Shown in pieces: positions 1-11,450 of a DNA stretch of 64,000 nt. This DNA is from Plantago major (lineage: Eukaryota > Streptophyta > Magnoliopsida > Lamiales > Plantaginaceae). How positions within the stretch are numbered: the stretch's first letter is position 1; each line of letters opens with the position of its first letter. The stretch lies in the NCBI GenBank assembly GCA_026545765.1, contig CM048844.1, positions 24,932,237-24,996,236 of the forward strand, read 5' to 3'. The notes under the pieces were generated by a model. That model saw only the letters and a list, made by a program, of their open reading frames with translations. It had not been told where the DNA came from and did no database searches. The position numbers and the translations under genes are program-made.

Positions 1-1
1 A

Positions 2-350
2 ATGCTATTTCCAAAAATGGATTGGGAAGAATGGAAAGATTGGAATCTTTTTATGGGACAGTGGGAGTATTTTTATAGTTCTATTTTGTTTGCGTTGCTT
101 GTTATTAGGCTTATTGTTGTTTATGCCTTGATGCTGCGAACCGAGGGAGTAATTTTATTTTGTTTATACGAAAGTAATAAAATGTGGTAAAGTTGTATTA
201 ATTGTTTTTTGTTAATGCTATTTCGAAAATTGGAGTGGAAAGATTGGAAGCTTTCTATATGACAGTGGGAGTAGTTTTATACTTCTATTTTGTTTACGTA
301 ATCTGCTTGTTATTAGGTTTATTGTTGGCTATGCTTTGATGCTGCAAATA
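2..350. repeat. diverged direct duplication in a TWD40-2 intron
   Basis: Two copies of a segment of about 140 bases, starting near 2 and near 213. Both begin AATGCTATTT and share GACAGTGGGAGTA, TTCTATTTTGTTT and a TTTATTGTTG..ATGC..TTGATGCTGC end. The region precedes the first visible coding exon and has no coding match, so it is intron sequence that was duplicated in tandem and then diverged. Confidence 0.75.
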
Positions 351-398
351 ACTTAAATACATTTTAATGAGTGGACTTCTACTCCAAATATTTGACAG

Positions 399-3300
399 GG
401 CAATTGAGCATCCCACTTATTCCGCTCTTACAAGGCCACTGTGTGATTTATCACAGATTGTCCCACCTCAGTCTCTTGCATCTCACAAGAAGCTTAGGGT
501 ATGATTCTACAATTATTTGTTTGTATGCTTTATCACCATTAGGTTTCCCTTGGAAATTGGCTTCGTAAGTATGCAGTTTATATATATATAGATTTTGAAT
601 ATAGGTGTATTCCATGGCCGCACATTCTCTGCAACCCCATCTTGTCGCAACTGGGACCAACATCGGAGTTCTTGTATGTGAATTTGATGCCAGAGCACTC
701 CCTCCTATAGCTCCATTGCCAACTGCTTCAGGAAGCAGAGAACATTCAGCTGTTTACGTAGTTGAACGGGAATTGAAACTGCTACAATTTCAATTGTCCA
801 ATACTGCAAATCCAGCCCTGGGAAGTAATGGGTCCTTGAATGATACTGGAAGAATCAGGGGAGACACACAGGAACAACTACATGTGAAGCAAATTAAAAA
901 GCACATTAGTACTCCGGTTCCACATGATTCATACTCTGTTCTTTCTGTGAGCAGTTCAGGAAAGTAAGTGCCCAACATGGATTGCTACTGTTGGTTCTCA
1001 TTCAAGCATAATTTTTACTGTGATTTTGCAGGACTTACACATGCTGTCAACCAAATGCCTTATTATTTACTCAATTCCTTAAACATTATAGTGGAGCCAT
1101 CAGTTTTGACACCTTATTCATCTTATATAATTGAACACATATAATCTGAATATATAATAACAAAGAAAATCATATGTAGTTGTCAAATTGTGCCTACCTG
1201 CGGCCACCATCAGATCATGGGCTGACTTTTTTGCTGGACATAATGTTGGATCAAACTGTTCTGCTTCACATGTTGCATCTAGCGATCAACTTGCCGATCT
1301 GCTTACAGTATACTGCACTAGTTAACTTTCAAGCGTCTGTCACAAGATTGGAGCACATGCATATAGTTTTGAGATTGGGAGAGTTTAGCTAGTCACTAAT
1401 TAGAACTTGGACATTCTTGGGCCCTTAAATTCTCACATCTATAGTGGCTACTGAACCTATTCAGCGTATTCCTTTGGAATTTTCACCAAAGATCGTTATA
1501 ATATATATCAGCATCTCACTTTTGCTTTGTGCATATTTCAGGTACCTTTCCATTGTATGGCCTGATATTCCATATTTTTCAGTTTACAAGGTTAGTGACT
1601 GGTCAATAGTTGATTCCGGCAGTGCTCGGCTTTTGGCCTGGGACAGTTGTAGGGATAGATTTGCACTGCTGGAGGCTTCACTAGCTCCCAGGATGCCCAT
1701 AATTGCTAAAGGAAGCTCTTCAAGAAAGGCCAAGGAAGCTGCAGCAGCTGCACAAGCGGCAGCTGCGCAAGCCGCTGCAGCTTCATCTGCCAGTGTTCAA
1801 GTTCGTATATTGCTGGATGATGGGACATCAAACATTTTAATGCGATCAGTTGGTAGCCGCAGTGAACCAGTTTGTGGTTTACATGGGGGATCTCTACTTG
1901 GTGTTGCATATCGTACGTCTAGAAGGATAAGCCCTGGTGCTGCTACAGCTATCTCGACCATCCAATCTATGCCTTTGTCAGGGTTTGGTAATAGTTCTGC
2001 GTCTTCTTTTAGCACTATGGATGATGGGTATTCTACTGTGGCACCTCAGAACTTTCAATTGTATAGCTGGGAAACATTTCAGCCAGTGGGGGGTCTTCTT
2101 CCTCAACCGGAATGGACAGCATGGGACCAAACTGTTGAATATTGTGCTTTTGCTTATCAACAATATATTGTCATATCCTCCTTGCGTCCGCAGTTCCGGT
2201 ACCTGGGAGATGTTGCAATTCCTCATGCTACTGGAGGTGTTTGGCATAGAAGACAATTATTTGTTGCGACTCCAACCACTATTGAGTGTGTCTTTGTGGA
2301 TGCTGGTATTGCACCTGTTGATATAGAGACTAAAAAACGGAAGGAGGAGATGAGGCTTAAGGAGTTACAGTCAAGAGCTATTGCGGAACATGGAGAATTA
2401 GCACTGATTACAGTTGAAAGCCAGCAAACATCCTCACAAGAGAGGATATCATTGAGACCCCCTATGTTACAGGTTGTTAGATTAGCTTCTTTTCAGCATG
2501 CTCCCTCCATTCCTCCATTTATAACGCCGCCCAAACAATCTAAAGTGGATGGTGATGATTCATCCATTCTTAAAGAGTTTGAAGATAGGAGAGTTAACGA
2601 GGTTGCTGTTGGTGGAGGTGGAGTGGTAGTGGCTGTTACTAGATTTCCAGCAGAACAGAAGCGACCAGTTGGGCCTCTTATTGTTGCAGGTGTGAAGGAT
2701 GGTGTTTTGTGGCTAATTGACAGGTACATGTGTGCTCATGCAATATCACTTAGCCATCCTGGCATACGGTGTCGATGTCTTGCAGCCTATGGGGATGCTG
2801 TTAGTGCAGTAAAATGGGCAAGTAGGCTAGGCAGGGAACATCATGATGATTTGGCACAATTTATGCTCGGAATGGGATATGCCACTGAAGCATTGCACTT
2901 GCCTGGTATATCTAAGAGGCTGGAGTTTGAGCTGGCGATGCAGAGTAATGATCTGAAAAGAGCTCTCCAGTGCCTTTTAACAATGAGCAACAGCAGAGAT
3001 ATAGGACAAGAGGCTCTGGGGCTGGACTTGAATGACATTATGAACTTGTCATCTAAAAAGGAAAATGTTGTGGAAGCTGTCCAAGGAGTAGTCAAATTCG
3101 CCAAGGAGTTTCTTGATCTTATTGATGCTGCAGATGCTACTGCACAAGCTGACATTGCTCGGGAGGCTCTCAAGAGACTAGCTGCTGCAGGTTCTGTGAA
3201 AGGTGCTCTGCAAGGCCATGAGTTGCGGGGGCTTGCTTTACGCCTCGGAAATCATGGAGAGTTGACACGCCTCAGTGTATGTATTCGTGCTCTTAATCTT

Positions 3301-4535
3301 GTTCTCATTTAGTTTCTCCTACAGTTGTTAGACTAAGCCGGTTATCTTGGAATTGAAAGTATTGCATTTGCTTTTACTAGGTTTATCTTTATACTGTTCA
3401 TCTTATTTTAACTCTTTTATTCTTATGTTTCTTTTTCTTTTTATTAAATTGGCAAATGTCTGTTCTAATTCTAACTACTTCAAAGAATGCAAACTCGTTC
3501 CCTGACTCTTGCTTCTCCAACTTTTGCAGAATTTGGTGAACAGTTTAATATCAGTTGGTTCAGGGCGTGAGGCTGCTTTTGCTGCTGCCCTGTTGGGAGA
3601 CAATGTTCTCATGGAGAAAGCGTGGCAGGATACAGGAATGCTTGCTGAGGCTGTGCTCCATGCTCAAGTATGATTTAATTAAGCTACTCAAAATTGATAA
3701 TATACTATTTTTTGAATAAGAACTTGACCATCAACATTTCTTACAGGCTCATGGTCGACCTACACTGAGGAGTTTGGTTCAGGCATGGAACAAAACACTG
3801 CAAAAAGAGATGGAGCACGCCCCATCAATGAAGATGGACGCCGCAGCTGCGTTTTTGGCCTCTCTCGAAGAATCCAAGCTCACTAGTCTACAAGATGCGG
3901 CCAAGAAACCTCCCATCGAAATTCTCCCACCAGGAATGGCATCTTTATATGGACCTAATCCTGGTCAGCTGGGTCCTAAAAAACCTGTCCCTGCTCTGCA
4001 GAATTCTCAACAGCAACCTGGTAAACCATTGATGTTGGAAGGGCCTAATGCCGCCACTCCTCCACAAACTGCATCTACTTCTTCAGAATCAGCTGTTCCA
4101 CCAAATGAATCTGGTGCCGCACCAAACGGATCAGGTGCTCCACCTAACGAATCAGATGCTCCACCAAATGAATCTGGTGCTCCACAGAATTCCGTTGCTG
4201 AAGGTCCAGGTACAGCAGAATCTGGTGCTCCATCAGCTCAATCTACATCTGAACCTGCAACAAACTCGGATCCAGGTGCTCCCGAATTGGAAGGTTCTGT
4301 TCCTCCAGTAACCGAGTCCCAGTCCAGTGACCCACAATTAAATGATAAAACAGTGGAAAATCAGGAACAACCATCTACATCCCCAACTGTTGCTGAGCCT
4401 CCTGTAACAGCTGAGACTGTCCCACTCCCACCAGCATCTATGAATGGTTCGACTGCCACATATGTTGGTTCCCAACAACCAAATCACCAAACATCAGGGG
4501 TCCGTCCAGAACTTAATATGATTGATTTCACCTGA
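399..4535 (+). CDS. TWD40-2: TPLATE/TSET complex WD40 subunit TWD40-2, 3' part (5' exons outside window)
   Basis: Homologue of Arabidopsis At5g24710, a core subunit of the TPLATE (TSET) adaptor complex that acts at the plasma membrane in clathrin-mediated endocytosis. Exons I can place are 399-498, 605-963, 1542-3276, 3530-3667 and 3747-4535. All joins are GT-AG and keep frame, giving about 1039 residues. The N-terminal WD40 repeats lie left of the window. Visible landmarks are an alanine-rich coiled stretch after SSRKAKE, the conserved RILLDDGTSNILMRSVG and EWTAWDQTVEYCAFAYQQY blocks, the alpha-solenoid part (AYGDAVSAVKWASRLGREHH, LMEKAWQDTGMLAEAVLHA), and a Pro/Ser/Asn-rich tail ending MIDFT. 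The tail holds imperfect PPNESGA-type repeats at about 4099-4190. The ATG-less open frame before 1542 is intron read-through. Family assignment comes from remembered homologues and is strong; exon edges are my reading of splice sites. Confidence 0.93.
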
Positions 4536-5070
4536 GAAACAACCTAATGATCTCCTCTATCTAGCATCTTCTAAGTCGAGACTTGATGGGAACTGAACCA
4601 GAAGGAATCATCGCAGATTTGTATTTGCTGATTTTATTGTTGCTCGCATCATGCTTACAGAAATGAGACGAAGCCCAGCATCTCCCAGTTGATACTCCCA
4701 GATTGCATCAACTCACGAGGGAAGTTTTCGTGTTGGATTGTACTAGTTAAATACTGCGCTCTTATTCTTTCATGGGTGGTAAATTTGTTCTAGGTTAGTT
4801 TTTTTTGGGACACTGCTGATGAGTTTTCTTCTGTGTTTATATCAAACTAATCTGTATTCTAAGAATTGCATCGATGACTGTATATTTTCAAAGTCATAGT
4901 ATGATTATTGTGCCACTGAAAGCTTGATTAGAAAAATTATGTGATTGATACATACAGTATTTTGTTAGTACTTAGTACAGTCATCTGATGATTAAGCAAT
5001 GAAGCAATCGTTGTTGAGATGATTACACCAATCAGTGGCTAGTGGTTTGAATAGCAAAGGATCTAGAGTC
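4536..5070. other. 3' UTR and downstream flank of the TWD40-2 gene
   Basis: AT-rich non-coding sequence after the TGA at 4533-4535. No clear AATAAA was seen. It ends at the target duplication GCAAG of the TRIM element. Confidence 0.5.
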
Positions 5071-5075
5071 GCAAG

Positions 5076-5467
5076 TGTAGACACCGAAAATTCGTAAATT
5101 TGTGGTGTCTTTAGATTAGATATATGGAGAATATCAAATTTTAGCCATTTAGAGTTCATTTAGTTTTGGGATGAAGACTGTATCTTGCTCCCTAAGTCAT
5201 AATTCTCTTATAAATAGGAGATCTTGATTAGGGTTTCACAGTTAGAAATGGATTAAGTCACAAACGAATCCATCAAACTCCCTACTACCAAATTGTAGGT
5301 TAAACCCAAAATCCGGATCAAGCTACTGAGGTCCCGGTACTTAGAGAGATGAATCAAGAGATCGAAAGTTGTAACTCGCAAGTTATCAAATAAAAATTCT
5401 ATGTTCCATGTTTTTCTTTGCCTCTTTTAAATGTCCATTTGCAGGTTATGAAAATACATGGCAAACA
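5076..5467 (+). repeat. left LTR of the TRIM
   Basis: Begins TGTAGACACC and ends GGCAAACA, the standard TG..CA. CTTATAAATAGG near 5209-5220 is a likely LTR TATA box. Confidence 0.92.
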
Positions 5468-5469
5468 AA

Positions 5470-5488
5470 TTGGCACGCCCAGTGGGAC
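5470..5488 (+). promoter_or_regulatory. retrotransposon primer-binding site
   Basis: TTGGCACGCCCAGTGGGAC, two bases after the left LTR. Very similar sequences follow the 5' LTR of many plant LTR retrotransposons and pair with a tRNA 3' end. The donor tRNA was not determined. Confidence 0.8.
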
Positions 5489-5659
5489 GATTTTTGCTCT
5501 TCATCTACACTATCTAAAAATCCATGTTTGTAGATTCAATGGGGGCATGCTAAATCACCTTTGGGGACATGTCAAACCAAGCTTCAAGTTCTCCATCAAG
5601 TTTTCGAGACCAAGTTGCAACCGCCATCAAGTCTCTACAACTGGTCTCGAGGGGCCATT

Positions 5660-6052
5660 TGTAGACACCGAAAATTCGTAAATTTGTGGTGTCTTTAGAT
5701 TAGATATATGGAGAATATCAAATCTTAGCCATTTAGAGTTCATCTAGTTTTGGGATGAAGACTGTATCTTGTTCCCTAAGTCATAATTCTCTTATAAATA
5801 GGAGATCTAGATTAGGGTTTCACAGTTAGAGATGGATTAAGTCACAAACGAATCCATCAAACTCCCTACTACCAAATTGTAGGTTAAACCCAAAATCCGG
5901 ATCAAGCTACTGAGGCCCCGGTACTTAGAGAAATGAATCAAGAGATCGAAAGTTGTAACTCGCAAGTTATCAAATAAAAATTCCATGTTCCATGTTTTTC
6001 TTTACCTCTTTTAAATGGTCCATTTGCAGGTTATGAAAATCCATGGCAAATA
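5660..6052 (+). repeat. right LTR of the TRIM
   Basis: Near-identical to 5076-5467, one base longer because of an extra G in ATGGTCCATTTG. It ends ATA instead of ACA and is followed at once by GCAAG. The purine tract GAGGGG lies at 5649-5654. Confidence 0.92.
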
Positions 6053-6192
6053 GCAAGCATGAGGTGCATATGGATTTAGTTCTTGGTGTAATTTTTAGTT
6101 AGTTGGATAATAAATTTATGTACGGTAGAAGTAGTAATTTTGCTGAAAAATAAATTTGATTTCTACTGAGTATGAAAATTGTAACATTTAAT

Positions 6193-6500
6193 GGGCTGTT
6201 TGGAATGGGATTAACTACCAATTTTAATTGAGTGAAATGAATTTCAAGTTTGAACAACAACTTTAGATTAGTTTACATTTAGTCATTTTAATTCTCAATT
6301 AAAATGTCCACTTTCTCTCCTAAATATATTTTTTCACAATTTTTATCTAAGTCTTAATCTATTTCAAACACAATTTACACAACTCAATTACAGTTTAGTT
6401 ACTATTCATCAGTTATACTTCAATTGAAATTGACTAAATTAAAATTCCATACCAAACGGGAATTGAAATTGACTCAATTAAAATATCATACCAAACAATA
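6193..6500. mobile_element. MITE with TGTTTGGAATG-type inverted ends
   Basis: Left end GGGCTGTTTGGAATGGGATT leads into TTTTAATTGAGT. The right end, read in reverse complement, is ATTGTTTGGTATGATATTTT then AATTGAGTC. Ends and length fit a plant non-autonomous DNA element; the superfamily (PIF/Harbinger or hAT) is not certain. No coding content. Confidence 0.55.
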
Positions 6501-6719
6501 ATAGTTTTAAAAGTTGATGAAATTGCTTGTTTTGAAATTATTTTAGGATGGGTGATTGATTCAATGGTAAATTTTTGGATGCGCATAAGAATTAGTTAGT
6601 AGGATAAAAGTTTCTGGATGCGCATATGAATTAAGATAAAATGCATGGAAGAATATTTATTGGTCAGTAGTACTAGCATGTCGTTCTATTATTCTATAAG
6701 CAATCCATAAATAATTGTG

Positions 6720-7570
6720 ATGTAGGATAAAACCGGATCAGTCAATAGTCAGGGTCAAAGTCGTAGGGAGTCCGTCAGAGCGTAGGTATGGTTCTTCCTA
6801 AATCGTCGAGTCTCAGTTCGAAGTCCTTATGTAGAATAAGTCCGGCCACAGGTTAGGATCCGCCAGGGAATAGGAGATAGTCAGAGTATAGAGTCCTTCA
6901 CTAGTAATGGGTCCGTCAGACAAGTAAGACCGTTCCTGAGTGATGGTCCGCCAGATGGACACTTGTAGATGCCTGATCTGTAAAGAAGAATAGAAGGGGT
7001 TAGACCCTTTTGGGCCGGCCTGCCTTAGACAGTTCGGACTAAGATTCAACTAGATAGGAGGCGGATCAAGCTTGGGCTCGGACCTCAAAACTTAGAGAGT
7101 GGATTATTACGAAGTTGTTACGTACCTTAATGAGGAGTAAATGCCTTCTATTTATAGTGTTGAGATCTGGGGACAAGCTCTTTGACATCCCGGAGTTTGG
7201 TCGGCTTGGTGATAGGTGGACACATGGTCCCGGAGATAGGTGGTGCGTTGGACTCACGACGATGTTCAGGACAAAACCAGAGGTAGTCCGTCCATAGACT
7301 CCAGCCGGACTAAAGTGAAGGACGGACTATATTGCTTTGATCAGAAGTTTAGTTCCCATAATGCAGATATGTCCGTGGTGAGAAATGTGGGGGGTCGGAC
7401 CACCCCATCATTCAACCTGGAATCTTGATAATGAGGTGTTTTAGTGCCGGACTATGGCTCTTACAGGTGGACTCCAGTAATCTACTTGTATAGATCGTAT
7501 TAAGTCGTCTTGGTTCGGCGAGAGTCGCGGGCGGACTCATATGTATATATCAAATTAGGTCCGCCTAAAG
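6720..7570. mobile_element. GC-richer repeat-like block, possible LTR remnant
   Basis: About 850 bases noticeably richer in G and C than their surroundings, with many GTCCG/CGGAC words. TTCTATTTATAGTG near 7146-7159 resembles an LTR TATA box. Clean termini and a target duplication were not found, so the element class is a guess. The short ORFs inside resemble nothing I know. Confidence 0.35.
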
Positions 7571-7746
7571 ATTGAAATTCGATCGGTTAGTAATAGATAG
7601 GTGTTTACTAAAATAGTGATAGCTAGGTACTACTTAAAAAGAATTTACCTTCCTCTTCTTCATGAAACATCACGAGGAAAAGAGGGACGAACCTGCATGA
7701 GACAAGTCTGGTTCATGACATGCAAAACTTGTTGAGGTTGCTAGCT

Positions 7747-7863
7747 GCAGCAAAAACATTAGTTGCACTTGTTGGAGTTCAAGCTAGGCATGCCGCATAT
7801 ATGTATGTCGTTATTGATGGAGATTGCCTTACTCTGATCACATACATCAATAACAAGATGCCC
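7747..7863 (+). pseudogene. RNase H-like domain fragment
   Basis: The plus frame reads about 39 residues resembling the plant RNase H domain of non-LTR element polyproteins and related genes: LVALVGVQARHA, then a short beta strand, then DGDCLTLITYINNKMP. No start codon or other domains are attached, so this is a relic, probably of a LINE. The acidic DGD fits the family pattern VEGDS. Moderate confidence because the match is short. Confidence 0.45.
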
Positions 7864-8327
7864 AAATTATTTGTAATCCAGTAGTTTATGCCTTTTTACC
7901 TTTTAATTTTACTAGACATGCATGCATAACTTTACCTGCGCTGAATGAAATCATGCATATTCATATTAAAAAAAGAAGCATTCATATCATGTTATAGGGG
8001 CAATGTGATATTTCAATAACAGTAGCGGGTTAATGATAGTACTAAGAAACTAACGAACTTGTGGTTTATATATAATTTTAACATTGCCAAGGGCCTCCAT
8101 ATGTAATTTTCCTATGTATATTTTATTCTACTACTTATCAAAATCAGGAGGCCGTACATGTTTTTGACCTTTCGATAATAGATTAGTCATTAGAGTAGTA
8201 CCCCTGGAAATGGAATATAAGAGCCGCAATTGGCCTGAATTATATCTAGGCGCTAGCCCCCACACACCCTCCCAACTCCCAAGTGAATGTAATTGCATTA
8301 TTTTTAATCGTCATACCTAATTACATA

Positions 8328-8562
8328 ATACATCGATTCCGAATTCAACTTCTCGCATTTCATTTTAATACGTCATAATTTTAATGTCTCATCTCTTAAA
8401 TGAAAAATCTATCACTTATTCCTCACATACTTTATTAACTAGTATGTCACATACTCTATTTAAATATTTCTACTTTATTATTATCTCACCTGCTTTATTC
8501 AATTTTCTCTTAAAATTTATATCCGTATCCACGGAAAGTTAAATTTGAAATGGAGGGAGTAC
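8328..8562. mobile_element. degenerate Stowaway-like MITE
   Basis: The right end GAAATGGAGGGAGTA matches the reversed MITE end seen elsewhere in the window. The left end (TCGATTCCGAATTCAACTT) is much decayed. The internal run of ACTTTATT words is also typical of these copies. Confidence 0.45.
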
Positions 8563-8843
8563 ATCACTAAAAAACAAATTAATATATATCCAACAAATAA
8601 TAAAAAATATTACTTTTTAGAAATAAATTACACATATTAACACAAAAGTACACATTTTATCACTTTATATTTATGTTTTAGTATCATTTATTTAAATTTT
8701 CCCTTAAAACTATTTTTCAACTTGTATAAAGTTTTCCGGATCAGAGAGTAAGAGAAAGCAAGTAGCAGAGTTTCAGATTAAGCTAAGCTAATAAATTAAA
8801 TCCGTATTTACTTTTACATCCTCAAACATGAAATCAAGCTTTG

Positions 8844-8945
8844 TTTTGTTTGCAAGTTGATAATTCAAAACAATATCAGGTACATAAAATGTTTGTTTGC
8901 AAGTTGATAATACAAAATAAAATATCAATGAAAATACATAAAATG
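8844..8945. repeat. two-copy tandem repeat
   Basis: GTTTGCAAGTTGATAAT followed by CAAAA..ATATCA and ACATAAAATG occurs twice in succession, with a unit of about 50 bases. Confidence 0.7.
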
Positions 8946-9271
8946 TTTACTCAGAAAAGTTCGGTGGTATGTATGAAATATTACTATAACTTTACTTGAA
9001 CAATAACTTTGTTAAATATTAGCAATGATCGGAAATTTAGAATCCCCAATGAGTAAGGAGACTTGGGTCTAAAGTCAGTTCAATAGGGGTCTAGATGTAA
9101 ACTATATTCTCTTTCCCAGAGGCTCCAAAATGAAATGCAAAAGGTATACACTACAAACTACATTGCAGATCTTCACAGTTAAGCTCTACCTCAATCATCA
9201 CAGGTATGTGGTTTTCAAAACTCAACAGAAAGTAAATATACACCGTTAGGCACATTATATACGGGCCGCTC

Positions 9272-11295
9272 TCACCATGGAGTATCAGCAAGTTTGGTGA
9301 ACTTGCGCACGAGCTTCTCATTGTTTGCTTCCAGAGCTTCAACCTCCGTCTCCACTCCATCCATCAACGCCTTGGCCTTCAAAAGAGTGGCGTCAAATGA
9401 TATGAAGTCGTCTGTTGGCTGATCTTTCTGTTTTCTCATTGATTCAATAGTCTGTTTGGACTCGGACAACTTGGAGGCAATTCTTATAAGCTTATGCAGC
9501 CGATCACGTAGAAATTCGACTGTCATGCCTAAGTTGTCTAAAGCTTCGAGGGTATTGTCCCACCATGTCAAATCCTGAAGAGAAGTCTCAGGGAGATTTG
9601 CGGCTCTGATGGCACTAGAAATGTTGGCAGTTTCACAAATTATTCCAACAGCTAGCGTAGTATTAAGGCCCTTGAGGAGATGGTCATGAAGGAACATTCC
9701 TTGACTGCAACATAGGTCATGATACTTCCTTCTAAGATGTGCAGGTATCTTCGAATCAAGTAGCACGTCGTCCACACGAATTTCAAAATCATCAAAGCAC
9801 TTCACATCCTTAAATGCCACAGCTGGTTTTGAAGTTTTGATGTCTTCTGGAATACTCTGACCAAGTATATCTCTCAAAAAGCCAGATTGATCTGCAACAG
9901 GCATATGGTTGCTGTACATTATATATGAAACAAGCAAAGCTACAAGAGGGCCTGTTTGATCTCATATGTTGATGAGATTGTACAGAAGCTTAAGGAGAAT
10001 CTCGGAGTAGTTTAACATACCAGCATCATGAAAACCTGAGCCAGCAACCCCATTAGCTCCTGGTACTCTCTTAATGTACACCTTTTGTAAGATCAAAGAA
10101 GCAATTAAAAACCAAAATTGTTGAAGAACCAATACGATTTTCAGGTGCAAAAATTGGCATTGAAGATGAAGAAGCCCCGTCTCATTATTTGTTTTCATGT
10201 AGCACTCAAATACGAATAAAAGCTGATTTAAGCGGTGAACTTGCTCGGGATCAAACTCACAAATCATTCCATTGTTTTAGTAGCTACAAAGCAGATTGCT
10301 TTGGACCTAAAAACATCACGTGGAACTACATTCCATATCATATAGAAAGGCCTAAAACATGATACATCCAAGACATGTTCTGCCGGTACTGGTGTGAGTA
10401 TAATTCAACTACTAATCTACTATCACTATTTGTTTTCAGGTAGCACTCTAATATGAATGATCTACGAAACGAACCATCATGCCTAATGCCTATAATTTCA
10501 ATACCAGTGTACTCCACTGTCACCTGGAGTAAATAACAAAAAGATTGACAGTGAAAGTTACCTTGAACCTGCAATGCCCAATCAGATGGAAAACCATAGC
10601 ATCACCATCCACTAACTTATGCACGTTAGCGAACCCTCTCCAGCCACCATCCAGCTTATTCCTGAGCAGCACATACTTCACAAGGTACTCTTTTTCATCC
10701 TCATCCACCAAAATGATAGAGTCGTCATGGTCCGGGAGATGCTTATCACAGAATTCCTTCGGCATATACTGCAATTCAAGGATACACAACGCACACATTA
10801 CGAAGACCAATCAAATCAAGATCAATTCGATAAACTAAAATAAAAAAAGCTGCTAACTTTAACTCATACCAAGCAGAATCTACCCGCAACATTGGAACGA
10901 TGCACGGGTTTGGAGAAACTGGGGAAATCCGATGACAACCCAGCTCGAAAATCTTCAGCAATCTCCATAGCTGGAGACCTGAAAGCATGAAACACAAAAT
11001 GAGGAGTTGATCTTGGTAAGAAAAAATCAAGAACGGGAAAACGGGAACATGAGAAATTGGGGAGACTTACAAAACCATGGGAGTTCCGGGATTGAACCTA
11101 ATCGGCTGCAAAAGTGATTAGAAACCCATTTCAACAAGGGAAGGAGAGGAAACAAGTGGAGAATCCGAAAGCAAGAACCCTAGAAAGCGAATGCATGAGG
11201 AAAAGGGGAAAGATCCTTACTTGATTAGGGTGAGATTTGCGAATCTTGTGCGTTTTGTTGAGTTGGGAGTGGTTGTTCCTCTTCTTGGTCTTCAT
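9272..11295 (-). CDS. B3 domain-containing transcription factor-like protein, six exons
   Basis: Complete gene. Exons 11295-11221, 11105-11071, 10978-10870, 10768-10562, 10081-10021 and 9891-9272 join in frame (1107 bases, 368 residues, stop TGA). It begins with a Lys/Arg-rich stretch that could serve nuclear import. The B3 DNA-binding domain spans roughly residues 60-150, with MPKEFCDKHLP, LVDEDEKEYLVKY, GGWRGFANVHKLVDGDAMVF and FKVYIKR blocks. The C-terminal region (about 165-368) has FKDVKCFDDFEIRVDDVLL, KYHDLCCSQGMFLHDHLLKG and a coiled C-terminus, as in plant proteins At5g42700/At3g19184 and Os01g0234100. Those are putative DNA-binding proteins of largely unknown target. Open frames inside the 10082-10561 intron are read-through, since joining exon 10562 to 10081 restores the conserved FK-VYIKRV junction. 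Confidence 0.9.
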
Positions 11296-11450
11296 TTTGG
11301 GAATCAGGAGAAGAAAGGCGTTCCGTTCACTTCTATCGGATTGGTGATGATGATGATCTGATGTTCGTTCGGTTCTCTTGTTGTGTGTTGTTGTTTATGT
11401 AAGTAGAAAGAAATACTAACTAGTATAGAGAGTTATTATTTCATTTGGGT
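11296..11450 (-). promoter_or_regulatory. 5' flank of the B3 gene
   Basis: Upstream of the ATG at 11295. Pyrimidine and GATGAT-rich leader-like sequence; no unambiguous TATA box seen. Confidence 0.3.

Larger units (their letters stand above)
5076..6052 (+). mobile_element. TRIM (terminal-repeat retrotransposon in miniature), complete
   Basis: A 977-base element with two LTRs of 392 and 393 bases around an internal region of only 192 bases. The 5-base target duplication GCAAG lies at 5071-5075 and 6053-6057. LTRs start TGTAGACACC; the left ends in AAACA and the right in AAATA. Directly after the left LTR is a primer-binding site (TTGGCACGCCCAGTGGGAC), and a purine tract (GAGGGG) precedes the right LTR. 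The internal part is too short for gag or pol, so it depends on another element's proteins. By eye the LTRs differ at about eleven substitutions plus one single-base indel, so it is not a brand-new insertion. Confidence 0.93.
7870..9150. other. AT-rich intergenic sequence with repeat remnants
   Basis: No gene recognised. Holds a degenerate MITE (8328-8562) and a short tandem repeat (8844-8945); the rest is low-complexity AT-rich DNA. Confidence 0.5.

Noticed and set aside
1444-1541. Frame extension encoding a hydrophobic stretch before YLSIVWPD
   Set aside because: Intron read-through; the acceptor AG at 1540-1541 rebuilds the conserved SSSGK-Y junction.
10082-10561. Open frames suggesting extra B3 gene exons, including a short internal repeat (ATTTGTTTTCA.GTAGCACTC)
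   Set aside because: Direct joining of 10562 to 10081 restores the conserved B3 FKVYI sequence and total frame; these frames are intronic.
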